A stretch of 64,000 bases of DNA. Origin: Sphaerisporangium krabiense (GTDB taxonomy: Bacteria; Actinomycetota; Actinomycetes; Streptosporangiales; Streptosporangiaceae). Under the pieces are notes generated by a model that was given only the letters and a program-made list of their open reading frames with translations, searched no databases and had not been told where the DNA came from. This document shows, one piece after another, positions 54,152 to 61,992 of this stretch. Location of the stretch: NCBI RefSeq assembly GCF_014200435.1, contig NZ_JACHBR010000001.1, forward strand, positions 1-64,000. The letters run 5' to 3'. The position numbers and the translations under genes were made by a program. Position 1 is the first letter of the stretch; each line of letters begins with the position of its first letter.

Positions 54152-54385
54152 GTTCCGCGCGCTTCCGCACCGCCCCGTCCGATGGACGTTCAGCTCTGGG
54201 GTGGGCTAACGGCGAGCAACCACGGCGAACCCGCGCGGGTGGGCTCAACACACCTCAACCAACTCAATAGTCACCAAATACCGATGGGCACCGGTTATGG
54301 GTGTGGAGTCCAAGAGGTTGAGATTGGAAGAGGTCCGGGAGCCCACCCGTGCGGGACCGCCCTGGTCGGCCGCCGTTATCCCACC
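54152..54385. repeat. Inverted-repeat element, copy 2
   Basis: A second copy exactly 320 nt downstream of copy 1 over the left part (left arm 54201-54260, right arm 54326-54384). The arms are well conserved, while the loop has diverged except for GGGTGTGGAGT. Both copies keep pairing potential despite base changes. Confidence 0.8.
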
Positions 54386-54464
54386 CAGATGTGCGCGCCA
54401 ATAGAGCCCAGGCACACAACGCACCGCTGGAAACGCCGTCAGGCACAAGACGCTGACGCCGGGC

Positions 54465-55979
54465 TCATCCGAGGCGGTCCAGCCAGGAGAAGAAGGGAGG
54501 GAAGACTCGCCGGGCCGCGTAGTCGGAGAGCATGCCGTGGCCCTCGTTCTCGATGGCGATCCATTGCGAGCCGGACGGGAGGTCGTCCAGGTGGGTGCGG
54601 ACGGCCTCGGCGGGGATGCGCGGGTCTCGCTCGCCGTGGGCGATGAAGTGTGGGACGGCGGCGAACGGGTCGTGGGCCGCGAAGCGGCCGGCTGCCGTCC
54701 GTAGGAAGGCCTTGACCTGTGGATACCCGGACCCGGCGAGATCTGAGGGATGTAGGAAGCCGCCGAGCAGGAACACGCCGCGTACCTCGGCGGCGATCCG
54801 GGCGACACGGCTCGCCAGGTAGCCCCCGTAACTCATCCCGCCGACCACGACGGGGCCGATCGCGGTGCGGCGCAGCACGCTGAGCGCGTCGTCCGCGTCG
54901 TCCACTCCGTAGCGTTCGGGCAGCGGGGCGCGGACGGCGGGGTCGATGAGCCCGCTGCCGCGCAGGTTCGGCTGGACGACGCGCCAGCCGGCCAGTGCCA
55001 GGGACTCGGCGAACGGCGACCACGTCGCCAGGTTCGACCCGTTCGGGCCGCCGTGCAGCAGCAGCACGGTGCCACGCGCCTGGCCGGGAGGGTCGCGCAG
55101 CAGGGTGGGCAGGGGGCAGTGCGACCCCTCGAAGACGGTGCTGACGGCGGAGGGCAGGCCGCCGGGACCCGGCGGGACGGGGCTCAGCCGGATCTGTTCC
55201 CCGGCGGCCAGCCGCCCCGCCTCGACCAGTTCGAGCCGGCGCGGCTGCCCGGCGGAGGTCCAGCTCAGGCCGACGAGGTCGCCGTCGGCCCGCACGTCGT
55301 CCACCACGATCTGGGCGGGCTCCACCAGGCGGCGCAGCGTTCCCGAGCGCACGTCCCAGGCGTGCGGGACGCGGCCCGGCCATGCTTCCAGGACCACGAC
55401 GACCTCGTGCTCGGACAGCCACGGCCCGGCGGAGGTCACCGGGCCGTCCCAGTGCGTGACGCCGTCGCGGTCCACGCACACGACCCGGCGAGCCCTGCCC
55501 TGGCGGAGCAGCAGGGCGATCCGGTCGTGGCCGGGGAGCGCGGGCACGACGCACTCGGCCGTCGCTCCGGGGGGCAGCCGCACCTCCCCGGCGACCGGGT
55601 GCGCGACGGCCCGCCCGTCGGCGGTCAGGACCGCGCGCGGCCCGGCGTGCTCCGGTTCCGCGCGGACGCCGGTCAGCGGTATCGGCAGGCTGCTCGCCTG
55701 CTCGGCCGCCAGGTCCTGGAACACCTCGGCGACCAGGCGCCCTCCGGTCCACTCCGGGCGGGAGTTCCACCGGGACCCGCTGGTGAGCCTGGTCCAGCGG
55801 CCGTCCGCGAGCAGCGCGAGGTGGCGATCGGACCAGGCATCGGTGCTGACGACCGGCCCGGCGGGGGTGAGCGCGAACGCCGGGCGTGCGGCGTCGAGCT
55901 GTGCCCGCCGGAACGGGGCGGGCAGCGAGCCGGTGATCTCCGGCGACCGGTCCGGCAGGGGAACGACGTCCGGCGTCAT
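54465..55979 (-). CDS. S9-family peptidase (prolyl oligopeptidase-like), RiPP cluster
   Basis: A 504-aa serine peptidase with an N-terminal beta-propeller-like region and a C-terminal alpha/beta hydrolase domain. The catalytic triad is visible: Ser383 in GGMSYGG, Asp452 in GERDPRIP and His481 in NEGHG, with LLHGGPNGSN as the oxyanion loop. There is no signal peptide, so it is cytoplasmic. It is the last gene of the minus-strand cluster, 25 nt after the SRPBCC-PDZ gene, and is the best candidate to remove the leader from the modified precursor or to degrade side products. Confidence 0.88.
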   Translation of the reverse strand: MTPDVVPLPDRSPEITGSLPAPFRRAQLDAARPAFALTPAGPVVSTDAWSDRHLALLADGRWTRLTSGSRWNSRPEWTGGRLVAEVFQDLAAEQASSLPIPLTGVRAEPEHAGPRAVLTADGRAVAHPVAGEVRLPPGATAECVVPALPGHDRIALLLRQGRARRVVCVDRDGVTHWDGPVTSAGPWLSEHEVVVVLEAWPGRVPHAWDVRSGTLRRLVEPAQIVVDDVRADGDLVGLSWTSAGQPRRLELVEAGRLAAGEQIRLSPVPPGPGGLPSAVSTVFEGSHCPLPTLLRDPPGQARGTVLLLHGGPNGSNLATWSPFAESLALAGWRVVQPNLRGSGLIDPAVRAPLPERYGVDDADDALSVLRRTAIGPVVVGGMSYGGYLASRVARIAAEVRGVFLLGGFLHPSDLAGSGYPQVKAFLRTAAGRFAAHDPFAAVPHFIAHGERDPRIPAEAVRTHLDDLPSGSQWIAIENEGHGMLSDYAARRVFPPFFSWLDRLG

Positions 55980-56004
55980 GGTCTTCCTCCCCCGTGCTTC
56001 GCGG

Positions 56005-56724
56005 TCAGGAGGGCGTGTACTGCTTCGCGCGGAGGACCACCGGTACGACGCGGTCGCCGACCAGCAGTTCCACCCGTTCCCCGGGCCGGTGGCTCTCGAC
56101 CCACGCGTCGAGGTCGTCCAGGCTGCCGAACAGGAAGTCGCCGCAGGAGCGGATGACGTCGCCCGCGCGGACCCCGGCCAGGTCGGCGGGCGCGCCGACG
56201 GCCACGTCCTGCACCAGCATGCCCTCGCCGCGGATGGCTCCGACGGGGATCACCCCGAGCTCGGTCTTGTGCATGGTGTGGTAGTTCTTCGGCGTTCCGT
56301 CCAGGTAGTCGCCGAGCAGTTCGAGGAAGTGGTCCCAGTGGTGCAGGAAGCCGTCGCGCTCGAACCTGCCGTTGCCGTCCGCGGGGAAGCCGTCCTGCCG
56401 GAGCTTCAGGCGGGTGTGCGTCTCGCCCGAATCGGCCGGTACGTCCGCCAGCTCGAACGTCATCCGGATCTCGGCGTCGCAGGCGATGAGGCCGATCACC
56501 AGTTCCAGGCGGCGGAACCGGTCCAGGACCTCGATCCGCCCGCTGTAGACGGTCGGCATGCGCGCGCCGGCGTCGTAGACCCAGCACAGCGCCGCCCCTT
56601 CGCGCTCGGGCATGACGCTGGCCACCGTGCCCAGCCAGTGCTCGGCCGCCGCCGGGTCGAAGATGGTCTGCCAGACCCTCTCCCGGGGGTGCCGCAGCAG
56701 GCGTTCCAGGCTGTTGCTCACCAT
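56005..56724 (-). CDS. SRPBCC-PDZ fusion protein, RiPP cluster
   Basis: A 239-aa protein with two domains. Residues 1-155 look like an AHSA1/SRPBCC fold (RVWQTIFDPAAAEHWLG, FLHHWDHFLELLGDYLDG), which has a deep ligand cavity. Residues 165-235 form a PDZ-like domain (GMLVQDVAVGAPADLAGVRAGDVIRSCGDFLFGSLDDL), which normally binds C-terminal peptides. The combination is unusual. In this cluster it could hold the precursor's C-terminal residues, or bind a modified intermediate; both are inference. Confidence 0.78.
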   Translation of the reverse strand: MVSNSLERLLRHPRERVWQTIFDPAAAEHWLGTVASVMPEREGAALCWVYDAGARMPTVYSGRIEVLDRFRRLELVIGLIACDAEIRMTFELADVPADSGETHTRLKLRQDGFPADGNGRFERDGFLHHWDHFLELLGDYLDGTPKNYHTMHKTELGVIPVGAIRGEGMLVQDVAVGAPADLAGVRAGDVIRSCGDFLFGSLDDLDAWVESHRPGERVELLVGDRVVPVVLRAKQYTPS

Positions 56725-56737
56725 CGTGTGCTCCTTC

Positions 56738-58033
56738 TCATGCTGTCTGACTGTCGGCCGGGGGCGGCGTCAGCTCCGCGACCCGGGAACGCGTGATCGT
56801 GACACCGGCGAACACGGCGAGCGCGAGCATGATCGCGCCGGCGACCACGAACGACGTGCGCAGCCCGGACAGCGAGGCGAGGACGCCGCCGAGCAGCGCG
56901 CCGAACGGCATCGCCCCGTAGGTGACCAGCCGGTGGACGCCGGTGACCCTGCCGAGCAGGTGGTCCGGTGTGCCGGCCTGCCGCAGGGACATCTGGTTGA
57001 CGTTCCAGATCGCGGCGCCGAGCCCGGCCAGGATCTCGCCGGCCGCCGCGAACCACGGGTTCGGCGCCGAGGCGGTGACCAGGCACGAGACCCCCGACAC
57101 GACCAGCGCCAGCCGGAGGCTGACCGCCGTGCCGAACCACCTGTTGAGCCGCCCGGCCTGCGCCGCGCCGAACAGGGCGCCGAGAGAGCCCGCCGCGAGC
57201 AGCAGGCTGAAGCCCAAGGCGCCGAGGCCGAACAGCTGCTGGGCGAACAGCACGAAGATGGCGTTCTGCGCGAGGGACGCGACGTTGAACAGGCCGGCGA
57301 TGCCGGTGATCGCCCTCAGCACCGGCTGCCGCCACAGAAAGGAGAAGCCCTCGCTGATGGCCCGCCGCATGCCGCCATCGCCGAGGGCGTTGCGGGCCAC
57401 ATGGTAGTCGCCGCGCATCCGGCGCAGGAGGACGGCGCTGACCAGGAAGGACAGCGCGTCGCCCAGGAAGGGGAGCGACCTGGACATGGTGAACAGCAGG
57501 CCGCCGAGGGGCGGACCGACGAAGGACTCCACCGTGTTCCGCGATCCGACCAGCCACGAGTTGGCGCGCTGGATCCGCACGGGGTCGTTCGCCACCACCC
57601 TGGGCAGCACGGCGGTGCTGGAGCTGTCGAACACGGTGTCGGCGATGGCGATCAGGAAGCCGACCACCATCAGCAGGGCGATGCCGGCGGACCCCGTCGC
57701 CACGGCCACCGCGAGCCCCGCGGTCAGTCCGGCGCGGACCAGATCGCTGATCCACATGGCGCGTTTGCGGTCCCACCGGTCGGCCATGACGCCCGCGGGC
57801 AGGGCGAACAGCAGCCAGGGCAGCCTGCCGACGACGACCACCGACGACACCACGATCGGGTCGCTGGACAGCGAGGCCGCCAGCAGGGGCAGCGCCGCGG
57901 AGGAGATGCCGTTGCCCAGGAGCGACACGGTCGTCGCCCCCCACAGCATGGGGAAGTCGGGGGCGAGCGCGGACAGGCCGAACCGGCTCGGCCGGCGCGG
58001 GGGGCTCGTGTCGCGCAGGGTGTCCGCCATCAT
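56738..58033 (-). CDS. MFS exporter, RiPP cluster
   Basis: A 431-aa 12-helix MFS protein of the MdtH/tetracycline-exporter-like MFS_3 group: DFPMLWGATTVSLLGNGISSAALPLLA, motif A-like LPAGVMADRWDRKRAMWISD, and motif C-like RNTVESFVGPPLGGLLF. The ATG at 58033 (or 58030) overlaps the oxygenase stop, so it is coupled to the biosynthetic genes and probably exports the product. Confidence 0.88.
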   Translation of the reverse strand: MMADTLRDTSPPRRPSRFGLSALAPDFPMLWGATTVSLLGNGISSAALPLLAASLSSDPIVVSSVVVVGRLPWLLFALPAGVMADRWDRKRAMWISDLVRAGLTAGLAVAVATGSAGIALLMVVGFLIAIADTVFDSSSTAVLPRVVANDPVRIQRANSWLVGSRNTVESFVGPPLGGLLFTMSRSLPFLGDALSFLVSAVLLRRMRGDYHVARNALGDGGMRRAISEGFSFLWRQPVLRAITGIAGLFNVASLAQNAIFVLFAQQLFGLGALGFSLLLAAGSLGALFGAAQAGRLNRWFGTAVSLRLALVVSGVSCLVTASAPNPWFAAAGEILAGLGAAIWNVNQMSLRQAGTPDHLLGRVTGVHRLVTYGAMPFGALLGGVLASLSGLRTSFVVAGAIMLALAVFAGVTITRSRVAELTPPPADSQTA

Positions 58034-59352
58034 CGGTCCTTTCTGTCGGGTGCGTCGGCCGGGAGGGGCGCGAGGTCGAGGCGCAGCAGGCCATGCCGGA
58101 GCAACTCGGCCACCACTTCGCGGCCCTCGCCGGTGGACGGCCCGCCGTCGCCGGAGGCCGCGCGGACCAGTTCGTCCACCCGCCACGGGGTACGGGCCAG
58201 CAGCAGCCGCACCAGTGGGGCGCAGACGGCGTCGAAGTCGTAGCGCTTGCCGGCGGACACCAGGACGCACCGGGGACCGTCCTCCTGGAGGGCCACCGGC
58301 CGGGGCGAGGCCAGCACCACGACGGCGTCCGGCGGGCAGTCGCCGGCCGGCCCGGCCGCGTACGGCAGCGCGTGCCGGGGCCTGGGCTGCGCGCGCCCGT
58401 CCCGTTCCGCGACGTACCGGCGCAGCCCGTCCTCGGTGAGCAGGGCGCCGATCTCCTCCCGCAGCACCGACAGCCGGCTCGCCGTCTCGTCGTCCCACCC
58501 GGTGAGGGGCAGGTCGAAGCGCGCCTCCGGGAGGCGGCGCTGCCGTTCGACCACCCATTTCAGGAAGTCCTCGACGACGGGCCGCCGGAAGCCGATGGTG
58601 AGGTGGACGGTGGTGCCGCCGACCGGCCGGACGGCGTGCCAGTGGCCGCGCGGCACGTACAACGCCTCGCCCTCGCGCAGCTCGAACTGCCGCAGGGGGG
58701 TCGGGGGGCATTGGTTGAGGGGCTCGTCGCCGGGGAGCGGCACGGGACGGCCGACGCCGAACAGCTGCCATTCCTTGCGGCCGTAGATCTGCAGGATGAG
58801 CCCGTCGTGGTCGTCCCAGTGCGGGTCGAAGGCGCCGACCTCCCCCCAGGAGGCGTAGAGGTTGACGAACACCTCCGCGCGCAGGTCGTGTTCGAGGGCT
58901 TCGGCGAGGTCCCGTACCGCCGGGACGGCCTCGTCCACCGAGCCGAAGACCAGCGTCGCGCCTTCGCGCAGCCGGGCGTGCAGTTTCGTGCTGCTGACCC
59001 GGAGCGCGGGTTCCCTGCCGACGCCGCGGCCGGGGATCGGCTCGACGTAGGACGACGGAGGCAGCGACTTGTTCGCCTTGGCCACCTGCATGCGCAGCGG
59101 CCAGGCCCGGTGGCCGTCGAGCAGCCGGTTGAGCTCGTCCCAGGGCAGCAGGTGGTGGAAGCGGTCCGGCTCGCCGGTGTCGTGGTAGCCGTCCCTCCCC
59201 CAGTACCGGTCGAGGAACCGTTCACCGGTGATGGTGGCGAGAACGCGGTCCAGCGCGTGGCCGCCCGTACCGGTGTCGCCGAGGGACGGCCCCGGCAGGT
59301 CGGACCGGGGGTCCGGTTCCCCGACCGTGAGCAGCCTGCGTGTCTCCGTCAT
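58030..59352 (-). CDS. JmjC/cupin-4 Fe(II)/2-oxoglutarate oxygenase, RiPP cluster
   Basis: A 440-aa oxygenase of the bacterial ROXA/NO66 (cupin_4) type. The metal ligands should be His178 and Asp180 in PHWDDHDGLILQIYGRKEW and His239 in VPRGHWHAV. The C-terminal 150 residues form a helical/winged-helix region, as in the ribosomal-protein hydroxylases. Most relatives hydroxylate residues in peptides or proteins, so precursor hydroxylation is a reasonable guess. The ATG at 59352 has GGGAG 5 nt upstream and overlaps nothing. Confidence 0.85.
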   Translation of the reverse strand: MTETRRLLTVGEPDPRSDLPGPSLGDTGTGGHALDRVLATITGERFLDRYWGRDGYHDTGEPDRFHHLLPWDELNRLLDGHRAWPLRMQVAKANKSLPPSSYVEPIPGRGVGREPALRVSSTKLHARLREGATLVFGSVDEAVPAVRDLAEALEHDLRAEVFVNLYASWGEVGAFDPHWDDHDGLILQIYGRKEWQLFGVGRPVPLPGDEPLNQCPPTPLRQFELREGEALYVPRGHWHAVRPVGGTTVHLTIGFRRPVVEDFLKWVVERQRRLPEARFDLPLTGWDDETASRLSVLREEIGALLTEDGLRRYVAERDGRAQPRPRHALPYAAGPAGDCPPDAVVVLASPRPVALQEDGPRCVLVSAGKRYDFDAVCAPLVRLLLARTPWRVDELVRAASGDGGPSTGEGREVVAELLRHGLLRLDLAPLPADAPDRKDR

Positions 59353-59367
59353 GATCACTCCCACCGG

Positions 59368-60591
59368 TCAGACGTCGGCCTGGTGGACCGGCAGGCGTGC
59401 GGCCGGATCCAGGTCCAGCAGGAGGCGGCGGGCGTGCTCGGCCTCGTCCGGCCGGCCCAGCCGCTCCGCGCACACGGCCGCCGCGTTCGCCGCCGACGCC
59501 CCGCGCAGCGTGCCGGAGCCCGCGGCCCGCAGGAACGTCTCGAGCGCGGCCTCCCAGTCGCCGCGGCCGGCGAGGTAGGCGCCGATCGCGTAGAGCGGCT
59601 CGGGGTCGACGGGGTCGAGGGAGAGCAGTTGCCCGACGGCGTCCCCGGGCGCGCTCGCCGTGCCGGTCAGGGTGTCCAGCTTGAGGTGGGCCTCCAGCAC
59701 CAGGCCCCGGTTCTCCCGCTGGTAGTGGGCCTGCACCGGGTTCCCGGCCGACCGCGCCAGGGCGTCGTCGTGTTCCAGGGCGGCGCGCATGTGCGCGACC
59801 ACCGGGTCCCGGTCGCGGCCGGACAGCTCGTGCAGCGCGGCGGCGCGGTGGTAGCGGCTGGTCACCAGGTGCGCCAGCCAGTCCGGCTCCGCGCCGAGAC
59901 CGGTGAGGGACCGCTCCGCCTCGGCGAGCCATCGGCCCGCCTCCTCCCGATCGCTGCCACGGGCGCGGGTGGAGACCAGTTGCAGGGCCGCGAGGGTGCG
60001 CAGCGCCGGGCGGACGGCGTCGCGGGCCAGCCAGGCGAAGATCTCGTACGGGATCGGGGACTTCCTGTTGAGCTGGTAGGCCGCACGGGCCACCTCGTAG
60101 ACCAGTTGCTGGCGCAGCGGGTCGGTGTCGACCGTGAAAGGGCCGACCAGGCGTACGGCGTGGCGGTGGAAGCCGAGTTGCGTGAGCAGGGCGACGACGA
60201 CGACCCGGCGTTCCGCCGGCAGATCGGCCCAGCGTTCCAATGCCTCGACGAGGGCCCGCCAGCGCGGGGAGCGCAGCTCCTCCGGGAGCGCCCCGGGCTG
60301 TTCGCACAGGTGACGGTGGCTTCTGGCCTGCACGATGACCTGGTAGCGGGAACTGGTCACCGACACCGTGCTGAACCAGTTGGGCACGACCGCGTCCTCC
60401 TCGCCGGTGAGCATCCGGGCGAGGTGCACGGCGTGCCGGGACCGCAAGGGGACGGGGCCGGCGGCGTCGCGCAGGTCGAGCCACCCGGCCCAGCGCCGAG
60501 CCAGTTCGGCCGTATCGAGCGCGTCCGCCGCCGGGAACCGAAGCTCGCCGAATGACCGGGAATCGTCGCGCTGATAGGCGAAGGAAGGCAC
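59368..60591 (-). CDS. Helical-repeat (TPR-like) protein, RiPP cluster
   Basis: A 407-aa protein without a family I recognise. The C-terminal half has helical pairs with TPR-like spacing (VDPEPLYAIGAYLAGRGDWEAALETFLRAAGSG; ASAANAAAVCAERLGRPDEAEHARRLLLDLDP). The N-terminal half (SFGELRFPAADALDTAELARRW, VVPNWFSTVSVTSSRYQVIV) is mixed and has no catalytic motif I can see. It lies 9 nt after the YcaO gene. It may be a scaffold or leader-binding partner for YcaO; no standard RRE domain is evident. Confidence 0.7.
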   Translation of the reverse strand: MPSFAYQRDDSRSFGELRFPAADALDTAELARRWAGWLDLRDAAGPVPLRSRHAVHLARMLTGEEDAVVPNWFSTVSVTSSRYQVIVQARSHRHLCEQPGALPEELRSPRWRALVEALERWADLPAERRVVVVALLTQLGFHRHAVRLVGPFTVDTDPLRQQLVYEVARAAYQLNRKSPIPYEIFAWLARDAVRPALRTLAALQLVSTRARGSDREEAGRWLAEAERSLTGLGAEPDWLAHLVTSRYHRAAALHELSGRDRDPVVAHMRAALEHDDALARSAGNPVQAHYQRENRGLVLEAHLKLDTLTGTASAPGDAVGQLLSLDPVDPEPLYAIGAYLAGRGDWEAALETFLRAAGSGTLRGASAANAAAVCAERLGRPDEAEHARRLLLDLDPAARLPVHQADV

Positions 60592-60600
60592 GTGGGGCTC

Positions 60601-61641
60601 CTAAACCACTGGGCAGGGCAGGTGGGAGGGTGGGGTGAGCGGTTCGAAGACCTCCGAGCCGTGACACACCACGCGGCGCACCACGTGGCCGTCGAGGGAG
60701 GGCAGCCGCACCTCGACCGGCTGGCGCTCGAACAGGGCGTCCGCCGCGTCCAGCAGTGCGGCCGGGCCGGCCGGGGCCCGCCGGAGGGCGCCGCGCCCCA
60801 CGATCCGGCTCTCGACGAAGTCCAGGTGCGCCGGGCCGGCCGCGGCCACGGCGTGTCCCCGGTCCCGGTCCCGGCTCTGCAGGCTGCTCGACGGGCGCGC
60901 GCCGAGGGCGAGCCGTGCCGCCACCGCCTCGTAGACCGCGTGCCGCACGGCGTCGGCGGTGTCGCCTCTCGCCGCGGCGCCGCAGGTGAGGGCGGTACCG
61001 CCGGTCCGGTGGAGCAGGGCGAGCACGATGTCGGGGCAGGGCCCGGCCACGCGGACGGTGCGCAGGCGGACCTCGTGATCGCGCAGGCCCGAGAGCAGTC
61101 CCGCGGGCAGCACGGAGTCGTGCAGGTGGTCCAGGTCCTCGAAGCGGATGTCACCGGTGCGCCAGCCGCGGGCCAGCACGTGCCGCTCGATCACTTCCAG
61201 CAGCGCCGCCGTCCGTGCCCGCCGCGGGTCCGTGCCCGCGCCGGTACCGGCCGACGTCTGCACGCACCACCGCTCCTCGGGCGGCGGCGGGTCCCAGCCA
61301 AGGAAGACCGCCTGGGCCGGCACCGCCGTCGCGGCGCCGTCGCGCATACCGGTTCCGGCCACCCAGTGGCAGGGCGGAGAACCGGCCTGCCGCAACGCGG
61401 CGGGTTCGACCCGGGGCAGCGTGCCGGGATCCGCCAGCAGCGGCAGCGCACCGGCCGCCGACACGTGGCTCACGTGCTGGACGTACTCGCCGAGCGCGCG
61501 CCGCGCCGCCCGGCCGGGGTCGTCGTCGCAGGCGCCGCCGCTGATTCCCGACTCGTCGCTCATCCAGGCGACGTGGACGGCGCCGTTGATCAGAGGGCGC
61601 ACCGTGGGCCCGGCGGCCCGCACCGCTCCCCGGTGGCTCAT
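60601..61641 (-). CDS. Stand-alone YcaO-family protein, RiPP cluster
   Basis: A 346-aa YcaO-fold protein. YcaO enzymes use ATP to activate peptide backbone amides, forming azolines, thioamides or amidines. Recognisable blocks are SGGACDDDPGRAARRALGEYVQ, TSAGTGAGTDPRRARTAALLEVIERHV (ER block intact) and AVRHAVYEAVAARLALG. In the last block the usual Gln of ExxQ is Ala, and in the first the usual ExxER is degenerate, so ATP handling may be altered. No cyclodehydratase partner (ThiF/ocin) or TfuA is nearby. The ATG at 61641 has AAGGAG upstream; a longer start at 61713 covers the hairpin. Confidence 0.82.
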   Translation of the reverse strand: MSHRGAVRAAGPTVRPLINGAVHVAWMSDESGISGGACDDDPGRAARRALGEYVQHVSHVSAAGALPLLADPGTLPRVEPAALRQAGSPPCHWVAGTGMRDGAATAVPAQAVFLGWDPPPPEERWCVQTSAGTGAGTDPRRARTAALLEVIERHVLARGWRTGDIRFEDLDHLHDSVLPAGLLSGLRDHEVRLRTVRVAGPCPDIVLALLHRTGGTALTCGAAARGDTADAVRHAVYEAVAARLALGARPSSSLQSRDRDRGHAVAAAGPAHLDFVESRIVGRGALRRAPAGPAALLDAADALFERQPVEVRLPSLDGHVVRRVVCHGSEVFEPLTPPSHLPCPVV

Positions 61642-61685
61642 GGTCACTCCTTGGCGAACATCGACCGTCACTCCAGGCGCGGACA

Positions 61686-61720
61686 CGGTGGGGCGCCCGC
61701 GCGGCCGACCCACCCCACCG
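61686..61720 (-). terminator. Attenuator-like hairpin between precursor and YcaO genes
   Basis: CGGTGGGG and CCCCACCG form a perfect 8-bp stem (61686-61693 with 61713-61720) with a GC-rich 19-nt loop, in the 131-nt gap after the 25-codon ORF. Such a hairpin could end or pause most transcripts, giving more precursor than enzymes, a common arrangement in peptide clusters. Confidence 0.55.
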
Positions 61721-61772
61721 CGTCCTTCCGACCGGCCGCGCGCAGGTCACGGGCGCGCGGACGACCTACACG

Positions 61773-61850
61773 TCAGTAGGACTTGTTGCCGAGAACGTCG
61801 AACTCCGCGGCTTCCTCGTCGACCTGACCCAGGTCCCAGCTGATCTCCAT
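61773..61850 (-). CDS. Candidate RiPP precursor peptide, 25 aa
   Basis: A 25-codon ORF, ATG at 61850 to TGA at 61773, behind AGGAGGAGGTGAAG, the strongest Shine-Dalgarno sequence in the region. The peptide starts MEISWDLG, has an acidic middle rich in Glu/Asp/Ala, and ends FDVLGNKSY. An acidic leader, a Gly-preceded C-terminal core (Asn, Lys, Ser, Tyr) and a position at the head of a YcaO operon are classic precursor features. FDVL resembles the FNLD leader motif of other RiPPs. The family is not recognised. Against: very short, and the evidence is context plus ribosome site. Confidence 0.75.
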   Translation of the reverse strand: MEISWDLGQVDEEAAEFDVLGNKSY

Positions 61851-61921
61851 GAATCTTCACCTCCTCCTGTAGTGGGTCGAATACTGACGGCATTCGGGGC
61901 CTGGCGCATCTCGCAGATTGC

Positions 61922-61927
61922 TATACT
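61922..61927 (+). promoter_or_regulatory. Possible -10 box for the membrane protein gene
   Basis: TATACT, close to the actinobacterial -10, 66 nt upstream of the GTG at 61993. No good -35 is visible at the right spacing. The same 140-nt gap must also hold the RiPP promoter on the other strand. Confidence 0.35.
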
Positions 61928-61992
61928 GCGCGGCTCACCGCCGGCTGTCGGGCTAGCATGTGAGGCTGGTCGTCCCCCCGAGGAGGTTCGCG

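Larger units (their letters stand above)
53533..54464. other. 932-nt intergenic region with two large inverted-repeat elements
   Basis: No convincing protein gene. The distal two thirds are filled by two tandem copies of an inverted-repeat element. The part nearest the XRE gene (53533-53831) is more AT-rich and should carry its promoter. Short ORFs on both strands are translations of the repeats and share peptides only for that reason. Confidence 0.75.

Noticed and set aside
53881-54385. CRISPR array, since the arm centre CCCGCACGGGTGGGCTC resembles a type I-E repeat hairpin
   Set aside because: Only four copies in alternating orientation, no regular spacers and no cas genes; the inverted-repeat element explains them better.
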